Positions 43,249 through 51,800 of a DNA stretch of 64,000 nt are shown piece by piece. The notes beneath the pieces are model-generated. The model did not search any database, was not told where the DNA came from, and worked only from the letters and a program-made list of their open reading frames with translations. Position 1 is the first letter of the stretch; every line of letters starts with the position of its first letter. Position numbers and translations under genes: made by a program. This DNA comes from Lachnospiraceae bacterium (GTDB taxonomy: Bacteria > Bacillota > Clostridia > Lachnospirales > Lachnospiraceae), in the NCBI GenBank assembly GCA_004556655.1, contig SFGF01000003.1, forward strand, positions 12,243-76,242. Direction: 5' to 3'.

Positions 43249-43857
43249 ATGGAGAATGTTTTGAAAAAGTACAGTAAGTTTTTGAGTAATTTTACGGATT
43301 TTATTTTTCTTGAGGATGAGCCGCAGGAAGCGGATATTATTTTTGTTCCTGGGAACGGATTTCCACAGATGGCGGAGCGGGCGGCTGTGTTGTGGAAGGA
43401 AGGATATGCTCCCAGGGTGCTTCCGTCAGGCAGGTATAGTGTTTTGACGGGGAAGTTTGCGGGGGTTCAGGCAGAAATTCAAAAGTATTCCGGTGAGTAT
43501 GAGACGGAATGGGATTTTCTGTATGATGTTCTGATAAAAAATGGTGTGGACGGACAAGCAGTGCTGAAAGAAAATCAGGCTACCTACACCTATCAGAATG
43601 CCATATATTCAAGAAAAGTGACAGATGCAGCCGGTATAGAAGTAAAAAAAGCTATCATCTGCTGCAAGGCACAGCATGCCCGCCGATGTAGAATGTATTA
43701 TCAGCTTCTTTATCCGGAGACGGATTTTATGATTTGTCCGTCCGATGTGGGAATTAACCGCACTAACTGGTTTTTATCAGAAGCAGGCATTGAAGAAGTG
43801 CTGGGGGAAGTGGAAAGGTGTGGAAAACAATTTCACAAAATAGTACGGGAACTGTAA
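43249..43857 (+). CDS. YdcF-family (DUF218) protein
   Basis: 202 residues. ADIIFVPGNGFPQMAERAAVLWKEGYAPRVLPSGRYSV (span near residues 28-65), TYTYQNAIYSRKV and CCKAQHARRCRMYYQLLYP match the ElyC/SanA/YdcF fold that binds an unknown ligand. No signal or membrane helix, so cytoplasmic. Start ATG 43249 after GGTGATAG. Followed by a strong terminator. Confidence 0.82.
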   Translation: MENVLKKYSKFLSNFTDFIFLEDEPQEADIIFVPGNGFPQMAERAAVLWKEGYAPRVLPSGRYSVLTGKFAGVQAEIQKYSGEYETEWDFLYDVLIKNGVDGQAVLKENQATYTYQNAIYSRKVTDAAGIEVKKAIICCKAQHARRCRMYYQLLYPETDFMICPSDVGINRTNWFLSEAGIEEVLGEVERCGKQFHKIVREL

Positions 43858-43859
43858 TA

Positions 43860-43886
43860 AAAAGGACGCTCCAGCGGCGTCCTTTT
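43860..43886. terminator. Bidirectional terminator
   Basis: AAAAGGACGC (43860-43869) and GCGTCCTTTT (43877-43886) form a perfect stem between the convergent YdcF and CorC-like genes. Confidence 0.92.
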
Positions 43887-43897
43887 ATGGAATACTA

Positions 43898-45190
43898 TCA
43901 TTCATCATCATTTTCATTTTTTGAATTAAAATAATCTTTCGGTATATAGATATGAACCAGTTCAATCCGGTTTTTTTCAATCTCATCGACCACCAGCTTC
44001 AGACCATCATCTGTGATACAGGATTCTCCCGGATTGGGCAGACGATCCAGCTGCTCTATAATATAGCCACCAATGGAGTCGTAATCATCAGATTCCAGAT
44101 GAAGACCGATTCTTTCGTTCAGATCATCAAGTTTTGCCGAACCGCGGGCGGTATACTCTCGCTGTGCAATGATCTCCTGATAATCTTCTTCCTCATCTTC
44201 ATCATATTCATCCCGGATTTCTCCGACGATTTCCTCAAGCAGATCTTCCAGTGTGATCATACCGGCTGTGGCACCATATTCATCAAGGACAATTACCAGG
44301 TTGACGGCGTATTCCTTCATTTCCATAAGAAGATCAGCAGTGCTTTTGTATTCGTAAGTGAAATAAGGATCACGGAGAATACTGCGAACAGAAAAACTTT
44401 CACTGGGATCACGAAGCAGCAGATCCTTCATATTGATAATACCGATAATTGTGTCAGTAGTCTTTTCATACACAGGGTAACGGGTATACCCATCTTCTCT
44501 GAAAATTGCCAGCAATTCGTCATACGTAGCATCTACACTGACAAAAGACATATCAATTCGCGGAACCATAACATCTTTAGCCTGAGAATCTCCAAAATCA
44601 AACACATTATAAATCATTTGACGTTCTTCTTTTTCGATAATGCCGTCTTCATGGCTTACATCCACGATTGTACGCAGTTCCTGCTCTGTCATAGTGTTTT
44701 GACGGGCATTCGGGTCAACGTGGAGAAGAAATAAAACACCACTGGAAAGCTTATTGACCAGAAAAATCACCGGAGTCAGGATCTTCATCAGCGTATAAAT
44801 GATCGGTGCATAAGTAAGAGAAAACTTTTCGGCACTCAAAGTTGCCATTGTCTTCGGTGTAATTTCTCCGAAAAGAAGAACCAGCAGTGTCAGTACTCCG
44901 GTTGCAACACCAATAAAAGCATTTCCAAATACTCTGGTAGTCCATGTGGTTGCCAGTGAAGAAGCTGACAGATTGACAATGTTGTTGCCAATAAGAATCG
45001 TGCTGAGTAGTTTTCCGGGATCATCGATGATTTTCATCAGAGTTTTTGCCCGTTTATTTCCATCATCAGCCAAAGACATGATACGGATTTTGTTAACAGT
45101 TGTCATAGCTGTCTCTGCAGATGAAAAAAATGCGGAGAGCAGCAGAAGAATAAATAATACAATTAGCTGTATGGCGTCGCCAGAATCCAA
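43898..45190 (-). CDS. HlyC/CorC (CNNM) family membrane protein with CBS pair
   Basis: 430 residues from a TTG start at 45190, which has AAAGGAGTG at the right distance. CNNM domain with about three to four helices (IVLFILLLLSAFFSSAETAM, STILIGNNIVNLSASSLAT, LFGEITPKTMA) up to ~190, two CBS domains (~200-320: VMVPRIDMSFVSVDATYDEL, LVIVLDEYGATAGMITLEDL), then a CorC_HlyC C-terminal domain and an acidic end. Members are tied to Mg or Co ion export. Stands alone on the minus strand. Confidence 0.93.
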   Translation of the reverse strand: MDSGDAIQLIVLFILLLLSAFFSSAETAMTTVNKIRIMSLADDGNKRAKTLMKIIDDPGKLLSTILIGNNIVNLSASSLATTWTTRVFGNAFIGVATGVLTLLVLLFGEITPKTMATLSAEKFSLTYAPIIYTLMKILTPVIFLVNKLSSGVLFLLHVDPNARQNTMTEQELRTIVDVSHEDGIIEKEERQMIYNVFDFGDSQAKDVMVPRIDMSFVSVDATYDELLAIFREDGYTRYPVYEKTTDTIIGIINMKDLLLRDPSESFSVRSILRDPYFTYEYKSTADLLMEMKEYAVNLVIVLDEYGATAGMITLEDLLEEIVGEIRDEYDEDEEEDYQEIIAQREYTARGSAKLDDLNERIGLHLESDDYDSIGGYIIEQLDRLPNPGESCITDDGLKLVVDEIEKNRIELVHIYIPKDYFNSKNENDDE

Positions 45191-45487
45191 ATATTTTCAC
45201 TCCTTTAATAGTACAATGTGGACTTCAAAAGTGGTTATTGATTTAGGAATTTTACACTCCCGAAAGCCTACATCATCATAATATATGGAAAATATACATG
45301 ATTTTGTGGTGAATTGCAAGTTAAATAGATGGAAAATACAGGAAAAGAAAAAAACATTAGTTCGGGGCTGTATAAAAGGAATGTTTTGTGATATACTTCA
45401 ATAGGTAAACTGGGGCTGTGGATAAGTCCTGTTAATTTTCAGAAGAATGTTGATAACTATGAGATGTATAGAGGAGAGAATAATTAC

Positions 45488-47431
45488 ATGAGGGATTACA
45501 TGAAGAAAGGAACCGGAAAGAAGCGTTATCTGAGGACCATGGGAATACTTATGGCATCTGTTATGGTGTTGTCTGCAGGAACAGGTCAGCTGGTTCTTGC
45601 CGGAGATGATAAAGAGTCAACAGAGATTACAGAAGAAAAAGAAGAAAAGATGGTGGTGTACCTGAACGGAAAATCCGGAAAGGACAGTCGTTCAGGAGAA
45701 AGTAAAGAAAAAGCCGTCAAAACTTTTGAGCGAGCTGCAGAGCTTGCGGGAGATTATGGAGTGATACGGATCTGTGGAACTGTCACTGTGAAAGGTGATA
45801 AGACATGGGAGCTTCCATCAGGAGTCAGTGTACGTCGGGCAAAAGGGTTTGAAGGTGCCTTGGTCAAAGTCACTGGAAGTCTTATCCTGGATAATGTGAG
45901 AATATATGCGGATGATATTACAGGAGACGGAGAAGTAGAAGGTGCAGTTGAACGTGAAAAGGTTTATGTTCCAAAATCCATGGAGGTTGAAGAACCCACA
46001 GTTCTGAGTGAGATTCCTCTGACAAAATGCGAAGGTGATGGTGTTTTTGCATGGGATGACGAAGAATTGACTTTGTCAGAATATGAAACGGAATGCAAAG
46101 TAGTATTCCATCCATACGATACAGATGCAGTAGATTACAGTGAAGAAAAAGGATGGGATGAAGAGGAAGAAGTTGTGATTCGTGATATTACGGTTTATGT
46201 CACATCACTGAAGCCGGAAGAAGAGGATGGGGACAATGCGGAAGAGGGGGATGTGACTGAACCGGAATCCACTCCCGAAGCGACACCGGAGCCTACACCG
46301 GAATCCACTCCTGAAGCAACACCGGAGCCTACACCAGAATCTACTCCTGAAGCAACACCAGAACCAACTCCTGTCACACCAGCCACACCAAACAACCCGG
46401 TTCCATCGGTTCCGGCAGAAGAAGGAAACAGTACAGCTGGTGATACAGGGAACGGTAACCCAACAGTTCCAGAGCAGATACAGCAAGGGGATACTCCGAT
46501 AGTACCTGAAACTGCGCCGGGAGTTTCGGATACACCGTCAGCCGGTGAAAATCCTGCATCGCAGGAACCATCCCAGGGAGAATTAACACAAGAAGAACAG
46601 GAAGAAGCAGTTGAGGTGGAAAATCTGATTGATTATCTTCCTGCTGAAGTGGATTCCCGTGAAGTGGTGGAAGCAATCGTGGAAGCTACCAAATGGTATG
46701 ATGCACTTTCAACGGAACAGAAAGCAATGTTTGGTGAAGATACATTTGAAAAGCTGACCGAAGCGCAGGAGAAAGCGACAGTATTTAACAGACAGTGTAA
46801 CGGCGTGACGATCGAGGGAGATTTCCCGTGGTATGTAGAGTTTCAGGTGGAATTGAAAAATGATAAAAATGATGTGTCTGTGCTTCAGGAAAAAAATGTA
46901 GATACTTTCATTTCCCCGTATGATATGAAACTGTGGGATTTGATGAATGATGAAGAATATAAGCTGAATGGTCAGCAGGTACGGATCACAGTACCTGCAC
47001 CGGATGAAGAACTGTATACACAGTTGGTAGTAGTACATTACCTTGAAGACGGAACCGTTGAATATATTACACCGATTTATAATTATGATGGCACGATCAG
47101 TTTTATGACGACTTCGTTCAGTCCGTATAACCTCGCCGGAAGCAAAGTTCTGGTGGGAAATACAGATAAAGTATACAACAATTCCTCAAGCTCAGGAAAA
47201 CTGGCAGGCAATGTGAGCGGAAGTTCTTCCGGAAGTAAAACTTCTACAACTACATCAGGGAAAACAACTGTCAGCAAAACCACTGGAAAAACCACATCAA
47301 CACCTTCCGTTGTGACCTGGATTCCGAAGACCGGTGACAGCCAGAAGATTCTGGAGTATGTTTTGATTGGTGGAATTGCACTGGTGGTATTGATCGTGAT
47401 CGGTGTTATAGCTTTTAAAAAGAAAAAATAA
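45488..47431 (+). CDS. Cell-wall-anchored surface protein with LPXTG-like signal
   Basis: 647 residues from ATG 45488, after AGAGGAGAG; an ATG at 45464 is in frame but that ribosome site would then lie inside the gene. Signal peptide near residues 14-37 (MGILMASVMVLSAGTGQLVLA). A beta-rich part (~45-150) resembles pectate-lyase-like right-handed repeats (LILDNVRIYADD). Then an acidic, Pro-rich spacer with three exact 12-residue ESTPEATPEPTP units, a helical region (~370-430) and a C-terminal Ser/Thr/Gly linker. The end WIPKTGDSQK, a hydrophobic helix and KKKK is a sortase signal with IPKTG in place of LPXTG. Function unknown, probably adhesion or wall interaction. Confidence 0.88.
   Translation: MRDYMKKGTGKKRYLRTMGILMASVMVLSAGTGQLVLAGDDKESTEITEEKEEKMVVYLNGKSGKDSRSGESKEKAVKTFERAAELAGDYGVIRICGTVTVKGDKTWELPSGVSVRRAKGFEGALVKVTGSLILDNVRIYADDITGDGEVEGAVEREKVYVPKSMEVEEPTVLSEIPLTKCEGDGVFAWDDEELTLSEYETECKVVFHPYDTDAVDYSEEKGWDEEEEVVIRDITVYVTSLKPEEEDGDNAEEGDVTEPESTPEATPEPTPESTPEATPEPTPESTPEATPEPTPVTPATPNNPVPSVPAEEGNSTAGDTGNGNPTVPEQIQQGDTPIVPETAPGVSDTPSAGENPASQEPSQGELTQEEQEEAVEVENLIDYLPAEVDSREVVEAIVEATKWYDALSTEQKAMFGEDTFEKLTEAQEKATVFNRQCNGVTIEGDFPWYVEFQVELKNDKNDVSVLQEKNVDTFISPYDMKLWDLMNDEEYKLNGQQVRITVPAPDEELYTQLVVVHYLEDGTVEYITPIYNYDGTISFMTTSFSPYNLAGSKVLVGNTDKVYNNSSSSGKLAGNVSGSSSGSKTSTTTSGKTTVSKTTGKTTSTPSVVTWIPKTGDSQKILEYVLIGGIALVVLIVIGVIAFKKKK
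46265..46372 (+). repeat. Three tandem 36-bp repeats inside the surface protein gene
   Basis: Each unit codes for ESTPEATPEPTP; units start at 46265, 46301 and 46337 and differ at a few silent positions. Copy number may vary among strains. It is a coding repeat, not a CRISPR. Confidence 0.9.
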
Positions 47432-47464
47432 CTGAGATAAAAAATTCATACATAGAAAGTACAA

Positions 47465-47499
47465 CCCTCCCATATATTTTAGTATGGGAGGGCGTTTTT
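47465..47499 (+). terminator. Terminator overlapping the next gene's ribosome site
   Basis: CCCTCCCATA (47465-47474) and TATGGGAGGG (47483-47492) form a perfect 10-bp stem followed by CGTTTTT. The T-run runs directly into the ATG at 47500, and the only Shine-Dalgarno (GGGAGGG, 47486-47492) is the 3' arm. When folded it would end transcription from the surface protein gene and hide the ribosome site of TIGR04086. Confidence 0.8.
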
Positions 47500-47874
47500 A
47501 TGGAACAGACCGCAAAACAGACACCAAAGATGATGTTCCTCGTAAAAGGACTGATAGCTGCGTATCTGATTACCGCTATTTTACTTTTGATCCTGGCACT
47601 TCTTTTATACAAGCTGGATCTGGATGAGGGAAAAGTGACGATTGGAATTATCGTGATCTATGTTACATCCTGTTTTATCGGGGGATTTTTTGTAGGGAAA
47701 AAAGCGGGAAGCCAGAAGTTTTTGTGGGGCATGCTTTTAGGACTTACATATTTTCTCCTTTTAACAGCAGTATCAGCAGTGACAGAACCGGGGCTGGCGT
47801 CCGGATGGAAAGGACTGATTACTTCTTTTGTAATGTGTGCGGGAGCAGGAATGTTGGGAGGAATGTTGTCATGA
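47500..47874 (+). CDS. TIGR04086-family membrane protein
   Basis: 124 residues with four membrane helices (LIAAYLITAILLLILALLLY, VTIGIIVIYVTSCFIGGFFVG, FLWGMLLGLTYFLLLTAVSA, and GLITSFVMCAGAGMLGGML). This small family is found in clostridia, often next to scfA or secDF/yajC as here. Function unknown; neighbours point to the membrane-secretion or ranthipeptide neighbourhood. Confidence 0.85.
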   Translation: MEQTAKQTPKMMFLVKGLIAAYLITAILLLILALLLYKLDLDEGKVTIGIIVIYVTSCFIGGFFVGKKAGSQKFLWGMLLGLTYFLLLTAVSAVTEPGLASGWKGLITSFVMCAGAGMLGGMLS

Positions 47875-47949
47875 AGAAACGAGAGCAGAGATTGTAGCCT
47901 TTTTTGCTCATAATTTAAAGAAAAAGTTCTTTAAAAATAAAAGTACCTG

Positions 47950-47958
47950 TGTTATAAT
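47950..47958 (+). promoter_or_regulatory. Extended -10 promoter for scfA
   Basis: TGTTATAAT gives an extended -10 (TGN then TATAAT at 47953-47958). A -35 is not clear. It lies 34 bases before the scfA start, which has AAGGAGGATA. Confidence 0.5.
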
Positions 47959-47991
47959 ACGGAATAGCAATTACATAAGGAGGATATAAAG

Positions 47992-48135
47992 ATGAAACAT
48001 ATCAAAACTTTAAATACAAAAAGTTTACAGAACACTGTAAAAAAAGGTGGATGTGGTGAATGCCAGACATCCTGTCAGTCTGCTTGCAAGACTTCTTGTA
48101 CAGTAGGAAATCAGAGCTGCGAAAGCACAAAATAA
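47992..48135 (+). CDS. scfA: SCIFF ranthipeptide precursor
   Basis: 47 residues, too short for many gene callers. Leader MKHIKTLNTKSLQNTVKKGG, then six cysteines at 21, 24, 28, 32, 36 and 43, with Thr residues between them, the Six-Cysteines-in-Forty-Five signature. In this family the radical SAM enzyme ScfB makes thioether links from Cys to a Thr carbon. The matured peptide's role is unknown; a link to quorum-type signalling has been proposed in some clostridia. Strong AAGGAGGATA site. A terminator-like hairpin separates it from scfB. Confidence 0.96.
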   Translation: MKHIKTLNTKSLQNTVKKGGCGECQTSCQSACKTSCTVGNQSCESTK

Positions 48136-48162
48136 TCACTTGTGTGAAGAAAAGTACGTTAC

Positions 48163-48197
48163 AGGCAGCGGTTTTAAAAGCCGCTGCTTGATTTTTT
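48163..48197 (+). terminator. Partial terminator between scfA and scfB
   Basis: AGGCAGCGG (48163-48171) pairs with CCGCTGCTT (48181-48189), followed by GATTTTTT. It would make more precursor RNA than maturase RNA, as is common for peptide/maturase pairs. Confidence 0.65.
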
Positions 48198-48236
48198 GCG
48201 TGATATGACAAATTGACTTGGAAGGAGAACTGAAAC

Positions 48237-49595
48237 GTGATTCACCAGTATAAAAACAATGGCTATTCAATTGTGCTGGATGTAAACAGCGGTTCTGTCC
48301 ATGTGGTAGATGATATCGTATACGATAGTATTGCTCTGCTGGATCAGGGGGCAGAGGAAAACAGCGTGGTGGAACAGTTAAAAACTGTCTATCCGGAAAA
48401 AGATATCCGCACAGCATTGGATGAAATTCGAACTCTGAAAGAGGAAGGAATGCTGTTTACTGAAGATATTTACGAAAATGCAATCGAGCATTTCAAAGAC
48501 AGACCTACGGTTGTGAAAGCCTTGTGCCTTCATATTGCCCATGATTGTAATCTCGCATGCAAATACTGTTTTGCAGAAGAGGGAGAGTATCATGGAAGAA
48601 GGGCTCTTATGTCCTATGAAGTAGGGAAAAAAGCACTGGATTTTCTGATTGCCAATTCAGGAAGCCGCCGAAATCTGGAAGTGGACTTTTTTGGCGGTGA
48701 ACCACTGATGAACTGGCAGGTGGTAAAAGATCTGGTAGCATATGGAAGAGAGCAGGAGAAGATCCACAACAAAAATTTCCGTTTCACTTTAACAACCAAT
48801 GGAGTATTGGTGGATGATGAAGTGATGGATTTTTGTAATAAAGAGATGGGCAATGTTGTCATGAGCATTGACGGCAGAAAAGAAGTACATGATCATATGC
48901 GTCCGTTCCGAAAAGGGGCCGGAAGTTATGATCTGGTTGTGCCGAAGTTCCGGAAGTGGGCAGAAAGCAGAAATCAGGATAAGTATTATGCCCGGGGTAC
49001 CTTTACCCATTATAATCTGGATTTTTCCAAGGATGTACTGAGTCTTGCGGATATGGGTTTTAAGCAGATATCCGTAGAGCCGGTGGTGGCACCGGACACA
49101 GAGGACTATGCATTGAAGCCGGAAGATCTTCCAAAGATATTTGAAGAATATGACAATCTTGCCAGAGAGATGATAAAAAGAAAGAAAGAAGGAAGAGGTT
49201 TCAATTTCTTTCATTTTATGATCGATTTGACCGGAGGCCCCTGTGTATACAAACGTTTGTCAGGATGTGGTTCAGGAACAGAGTATCTGGCTGTAACCCC
49301 GTGGGGTGATCTTTATCCATGTCATCAGTTTGTGGGAGAAGAGAAATTCCTGCTGGGAAATGTAGACGAAGGTATTACAAAACCGGAAATCTGTAATGAA
49401 TTCAAAAACTGCAATGTGTACGCCAAGGAAGAATGTAAGAAATGTTTCGCACGTTTTTACTGCAGCGGTGGATGTGCAGCCAATGCCTATAATTTTAAAG
49501 GAAGTATCAATGATGTCTATGATATTGGCTGTGAGCTTCAGAGAAAACGGGTAGAATGTGCGATCATGATAAAAGCTGCTGAGGCAGAAGAATAA
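48237..49595 (+). CDS. scfB: SCIFF radical SAM maturase ScfB
   Basis: 452 residues from GTG 48237 with GAAGGAGAA upstream. The N-terminal ~90 residues form a RiPP-recognition-type domain (IHQYKNNGYSIVLDVNSGSV). The radical SAM motif is CNLACKYC near residue 104, with DFFGGEPLMNW. The SPASM domain near 340-440 holds auxiliary cluster cysteines (GPCVYKRLSGCGSG, LYPCHQF, CNVYAKEECKKCFARFYCSGGC spread near 395-420). It installs thioether bonds in ScfA. It is followed 12 bp later by secDF. Confidence 0.96.
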   Translation: MIHQYKNNGYSIVLDVNSGSVHVVDDIVYDSIALLDQGAEENSVVEQLKTVYPEKDIRTALDEIRTLKEEGMLFTEDIYENAIEHFKDRPTVVKALCLHIAHDCNLACKYCFAEEGEYHGRRALMSYEVGKKALDFLIANSGSRRNLEVDFFGGEPLMNWQVVKDLVAYGREQEKIHNKNFRFTLTTNGVLVDDEVMDFCNKEMGNVVMSIDGRKEVHDHMRPFRKGAGSYDLVVPKFRKWAESRNQDKYYARGTFTHYNLDFSKDVLSLADMGFKQISVEPVVAPDTEDYALKPEDLPKIFEEYDNLAREMIKRKKEGRGFNFFHFMIDLTGGPCVYKRLSGCGSGTEYLAVTPWGDLYPCHQFVGEEKFLLGNVDEGITKPEICNEFKNCNVYAKEECKKCFARFYCSGGCAANAYNFKGSINDVYDIGCELQRKRVECAIMIKAAEAEE

Positions 49596-49607
49596 GAGGT
49601 AAACAAA

Positions 49608-51752
49608 ATGAAGAAAAAACAAGGAATTCTGGTCCTGATTCTCACAGTGATCGTGGTAGGTCTTCTGGCATTTACTACGGCGGTAGGATTTGGACCGACA
49701 GGGACAGGTGCGGCTAAGAATATCAAGACCGGTCTGGATCTGTCAGGTGGTGTGAGTATCACCTATCAGGTAAAGGGTGATAATCCTTCACAGGCAGATA
49801 TGGATGATACGATTTACAAGCTTCAGAAGCGTGTAGAAGGCTACAGCGAAGAAGCGCAGGTGTATCAGGAAGGGGATGACCGAATCAATGTGGAGATTCC
49901 CGGAGTAAGTGATGCAAACAAGATTCTGGAAGAGCTGGGAAAACCGGGTTCTCTGGAATTTCAGGATGAAAATGGCAATGTTGTTCTGAATGGTTCCGAT
50001 ATTGCGGATGCTCAGGGAGCGGTATCTCAGGATCCTGATACCGGTGTAAAAGAGTATGTGGTTTCTTTGACTCTTACAAAAGATGGTACTGAGAAGTTTG
50101 CAAAAGCTACAGAAGAGAACCTGAATAAAGCAATCGCTATTGTTTACGATGGAGAGACTATCAGTGCACCAACAGTTCAGAGTGTGATTTCTGATGGTAA
50201 AGCGCAAATCAATGGCCAGAAAGATATAGACGAAGCCAAAGAACTTGCGTCCATTATCCGTATCGGTTCTTTGAAACTGGAACTGGAAGAACTTCGTTCC
50301 AATGTGGTAGGGGCTCAGCTTGGACAGGCAGCTATCAAAACAAGTCTGATCGCCGGTGGAATCGGTCTTGCCATCGTTGCACTGTTTATGATTATTGTAT
50401 ATACACTGCCGGGTCTGGTTGCTGCGATTTCTCTGGCAATTTATACAGGGCTCGAGCTTCTGATGCTCAACGCATTTGATCTGACACTGACATTGCCGGG
50501 TATTGCCGGTATCATTCTTTCTATTGGTATGGCGGTAGATGCCAACGTTATTATCTATGCTCGTATCCGTGAAGAGATTGCGGCAGGAAAAAGTGTAAGA
50601 AATTCAATTAAAACTGGATACCAGAAAGCTATGTCTGCCATCGTGGACGGTAACATCACAACCTTGATTGCTGCTGCGGTATTAGGTGCTATGGGTACCG
50701 GAAGCGTGAAGGGATTTGCCATGACTCTGGCTCTTGGTATTGTACTTTCTATGTTTACGGCACTTGTAATTTCAAGACTGCTGACAAATGCATTTTATGC
50801 GATTGGTTTCCGTGATGAGAAGTTCTATGGAAGACAGAAAGAAAGAAAAACGATTGACTTTGTAGGAAAACGGAAACTTTTCTTTACAATTTCCATTATT
50901 CTGATTCTTCTTGCACCGATCGGAATGGGAATCTTCTCTGCAAAAGATGGAAAAGCTCTGAATTACAGCCTGGAATTCATGGGTGGTACTTCCACAAATG
51001 TTACATTTAATGAAGAATTATCTATTGAAGATATTGATGAAAAAGTGAAACCTGTTGTACAGGAAGTAACAGGAGATGCGAATATTCAGGCAGCGAAAGT
51101 TGCAGGAAGCAATGAAGTTATCATTAAAACCCGTTCTCTTTCTCTTGATGAGAGAGAAACACTGAATCAGAAACTGGTTGAAGAGTTTGGTGTAGATGAG
51201 AACACAATATCTGCAGAAAGTATTTCTTCTACAGTAAGTTCTGAGATGAGACGTGATGCTGCAATTGCAGTTATAATTGCAACACTTTGTATGCTGCTTT
51301 ATATCTGGTTCCGGTTCAAAGATGTACGTTTTGCTTCCAGTGCGGTTCTGGCTCTGGTACATGACGTACTGGTGGTACTGGCATTTTATGCACTGGCTAG
51401 AGTGTCTGTCGGAAATACATTTATCGCATGTATGCTTACCATCGTAGGTTATTCGATCAATGCGACTATCGTTATCTTTGACCGTATTCGTGAAAACCTG
51501 AAACTTACTGGTAAAAAAGCAGATCTTGCTGAGGTGGTAAACTTAAGTGTCACACAGACATTGACAAGAAGTATTTATACTTCCTTTACCACATTTATTA
51601 TGGTATTTGTTTTGTTTATTCTGGGAGTGGCATCTATTCGTGAATTTGCACTGCCAATTATGGTAGGTATCATTTGCGGAGCATATTCCTCTGTATGTAT
51701 TACCGGTTCTTTGTGGTATGTGATGAAAACAAAAATCAAAAAAGAAAAATAA
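49608..51752 (+). CDS. secDF: Protein translocase SecDF (fused)
   Basis: 714 residues. SecD half to ~430: first helix (LVLILTVIVVGLLAFTTAV), extracellular domain with TGLDLSGGVSITYQV, six helices with GIAGIILSIGMAVDANVIIYARI (near residues 300-325). SecF half from ~435: ALNYSLEFMGGTSTNV, second TM bundle with VGYSINATIVIFDRIREN (near 610). Together twelve helices that use the proton/sodium gradient to help Sec export. The fusion also exists in other Firmicutes. A short hairpin terminator separates it from recJ. Confidence 0.96.
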   Translation: MKKKQGILVLILTVIVVGLLAFTTAVGFGPTGTGAAKNIKTGLDLSGGVSITYQVKGDNPSQADMDDTIYKLQKRVEGYSEEAQVYQEGDDRINVEIPGVSDANKILEELGKPGSLEFQDENGNVVLNGSDIADAQGAVSQDPDTGVKEYVVSLTLTKDGTEKFAKATEENLNKAIAIVYDGETISAPTVQSVISDGKAQINGQKDIDEAKELASIIRIGSLKLELEELRSNVVGAQLGQAAIKTSLIAGGIGLAIVALFMIIVYTLPGLVAAISLAIYTGLELLMLNAFDLTLTLPGIAGIILSIGMAVDANVIIYARIREEIAAGKSVRNSIKTGYQKAMSAIVDGNITTLIAAAVLGAMGTGSVKGFAMTLALGIVLSMFTALVISRLLTNAFYAIGFRDEKFYGRQKERKTIDFVGKRKLFFTISIILILLAPIGMGIFSAKDGKALNYSLEFMGGTSTNVTFNEELSIEDIDEKVKPVVQEVTGDANIQAAKVAGSNEVIIKTRSLSLDERETLNQKLVEEFGVDENTISAESISSTVSSEMRRDAAIAVIIATLCMLLYIWFRFKDVRFASSAVLALVHDVLVVLAFYALARVSVGNTFIACMLTIVGYSINATIVIFDRIRENLKLTGKKADLAEVVNLSVTQTLTRSIYTSFTTFIMVFVLFILGVASIREFALPIMVGIICGAYSSVCITGSLWYVMKTKIKKEK

Positions 51753-51762
51753 TGATTCATGA

Positions 51763-51787
51763 GGGTTGCTTTCGGGCAACCCTTTTA
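51763..51787 (+). terminator. Small terminator between secDF and recJ
   Basis: GGGTTGC (51763-51769) pairs with GCAACCC (51776-51782) followed by TTTTATT. It likely gives only partial termination, because recJ follows at once. Confidence 0.7.
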
Positions 51788-51800
51788 TTGGAGAAAAATT

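Noticed and set aside
45417..45455. DnaA-box-like TTATCCACA (minus strand) and a near match 30 bp away, suggesting an origin
   Set aside because: Only two sites, no AT-rich unwinding region with further boxes and no dnaA/dnaN nearby; likely chance or a minor DnaA site.
46265..46372. Regular 36-bp repeats as a possible CRISPR array
   Set aside because: Units are adjacent with no spacers and are in frame coding for ESTPEATPEPTP; no cas genes present.
46195..46486. Antisense frames with Gly/Ser/Val repeats opposite the surface protein gene
   Set aside because: They are shadows of the Pro-rich coding repeats and have no ribosome sites.
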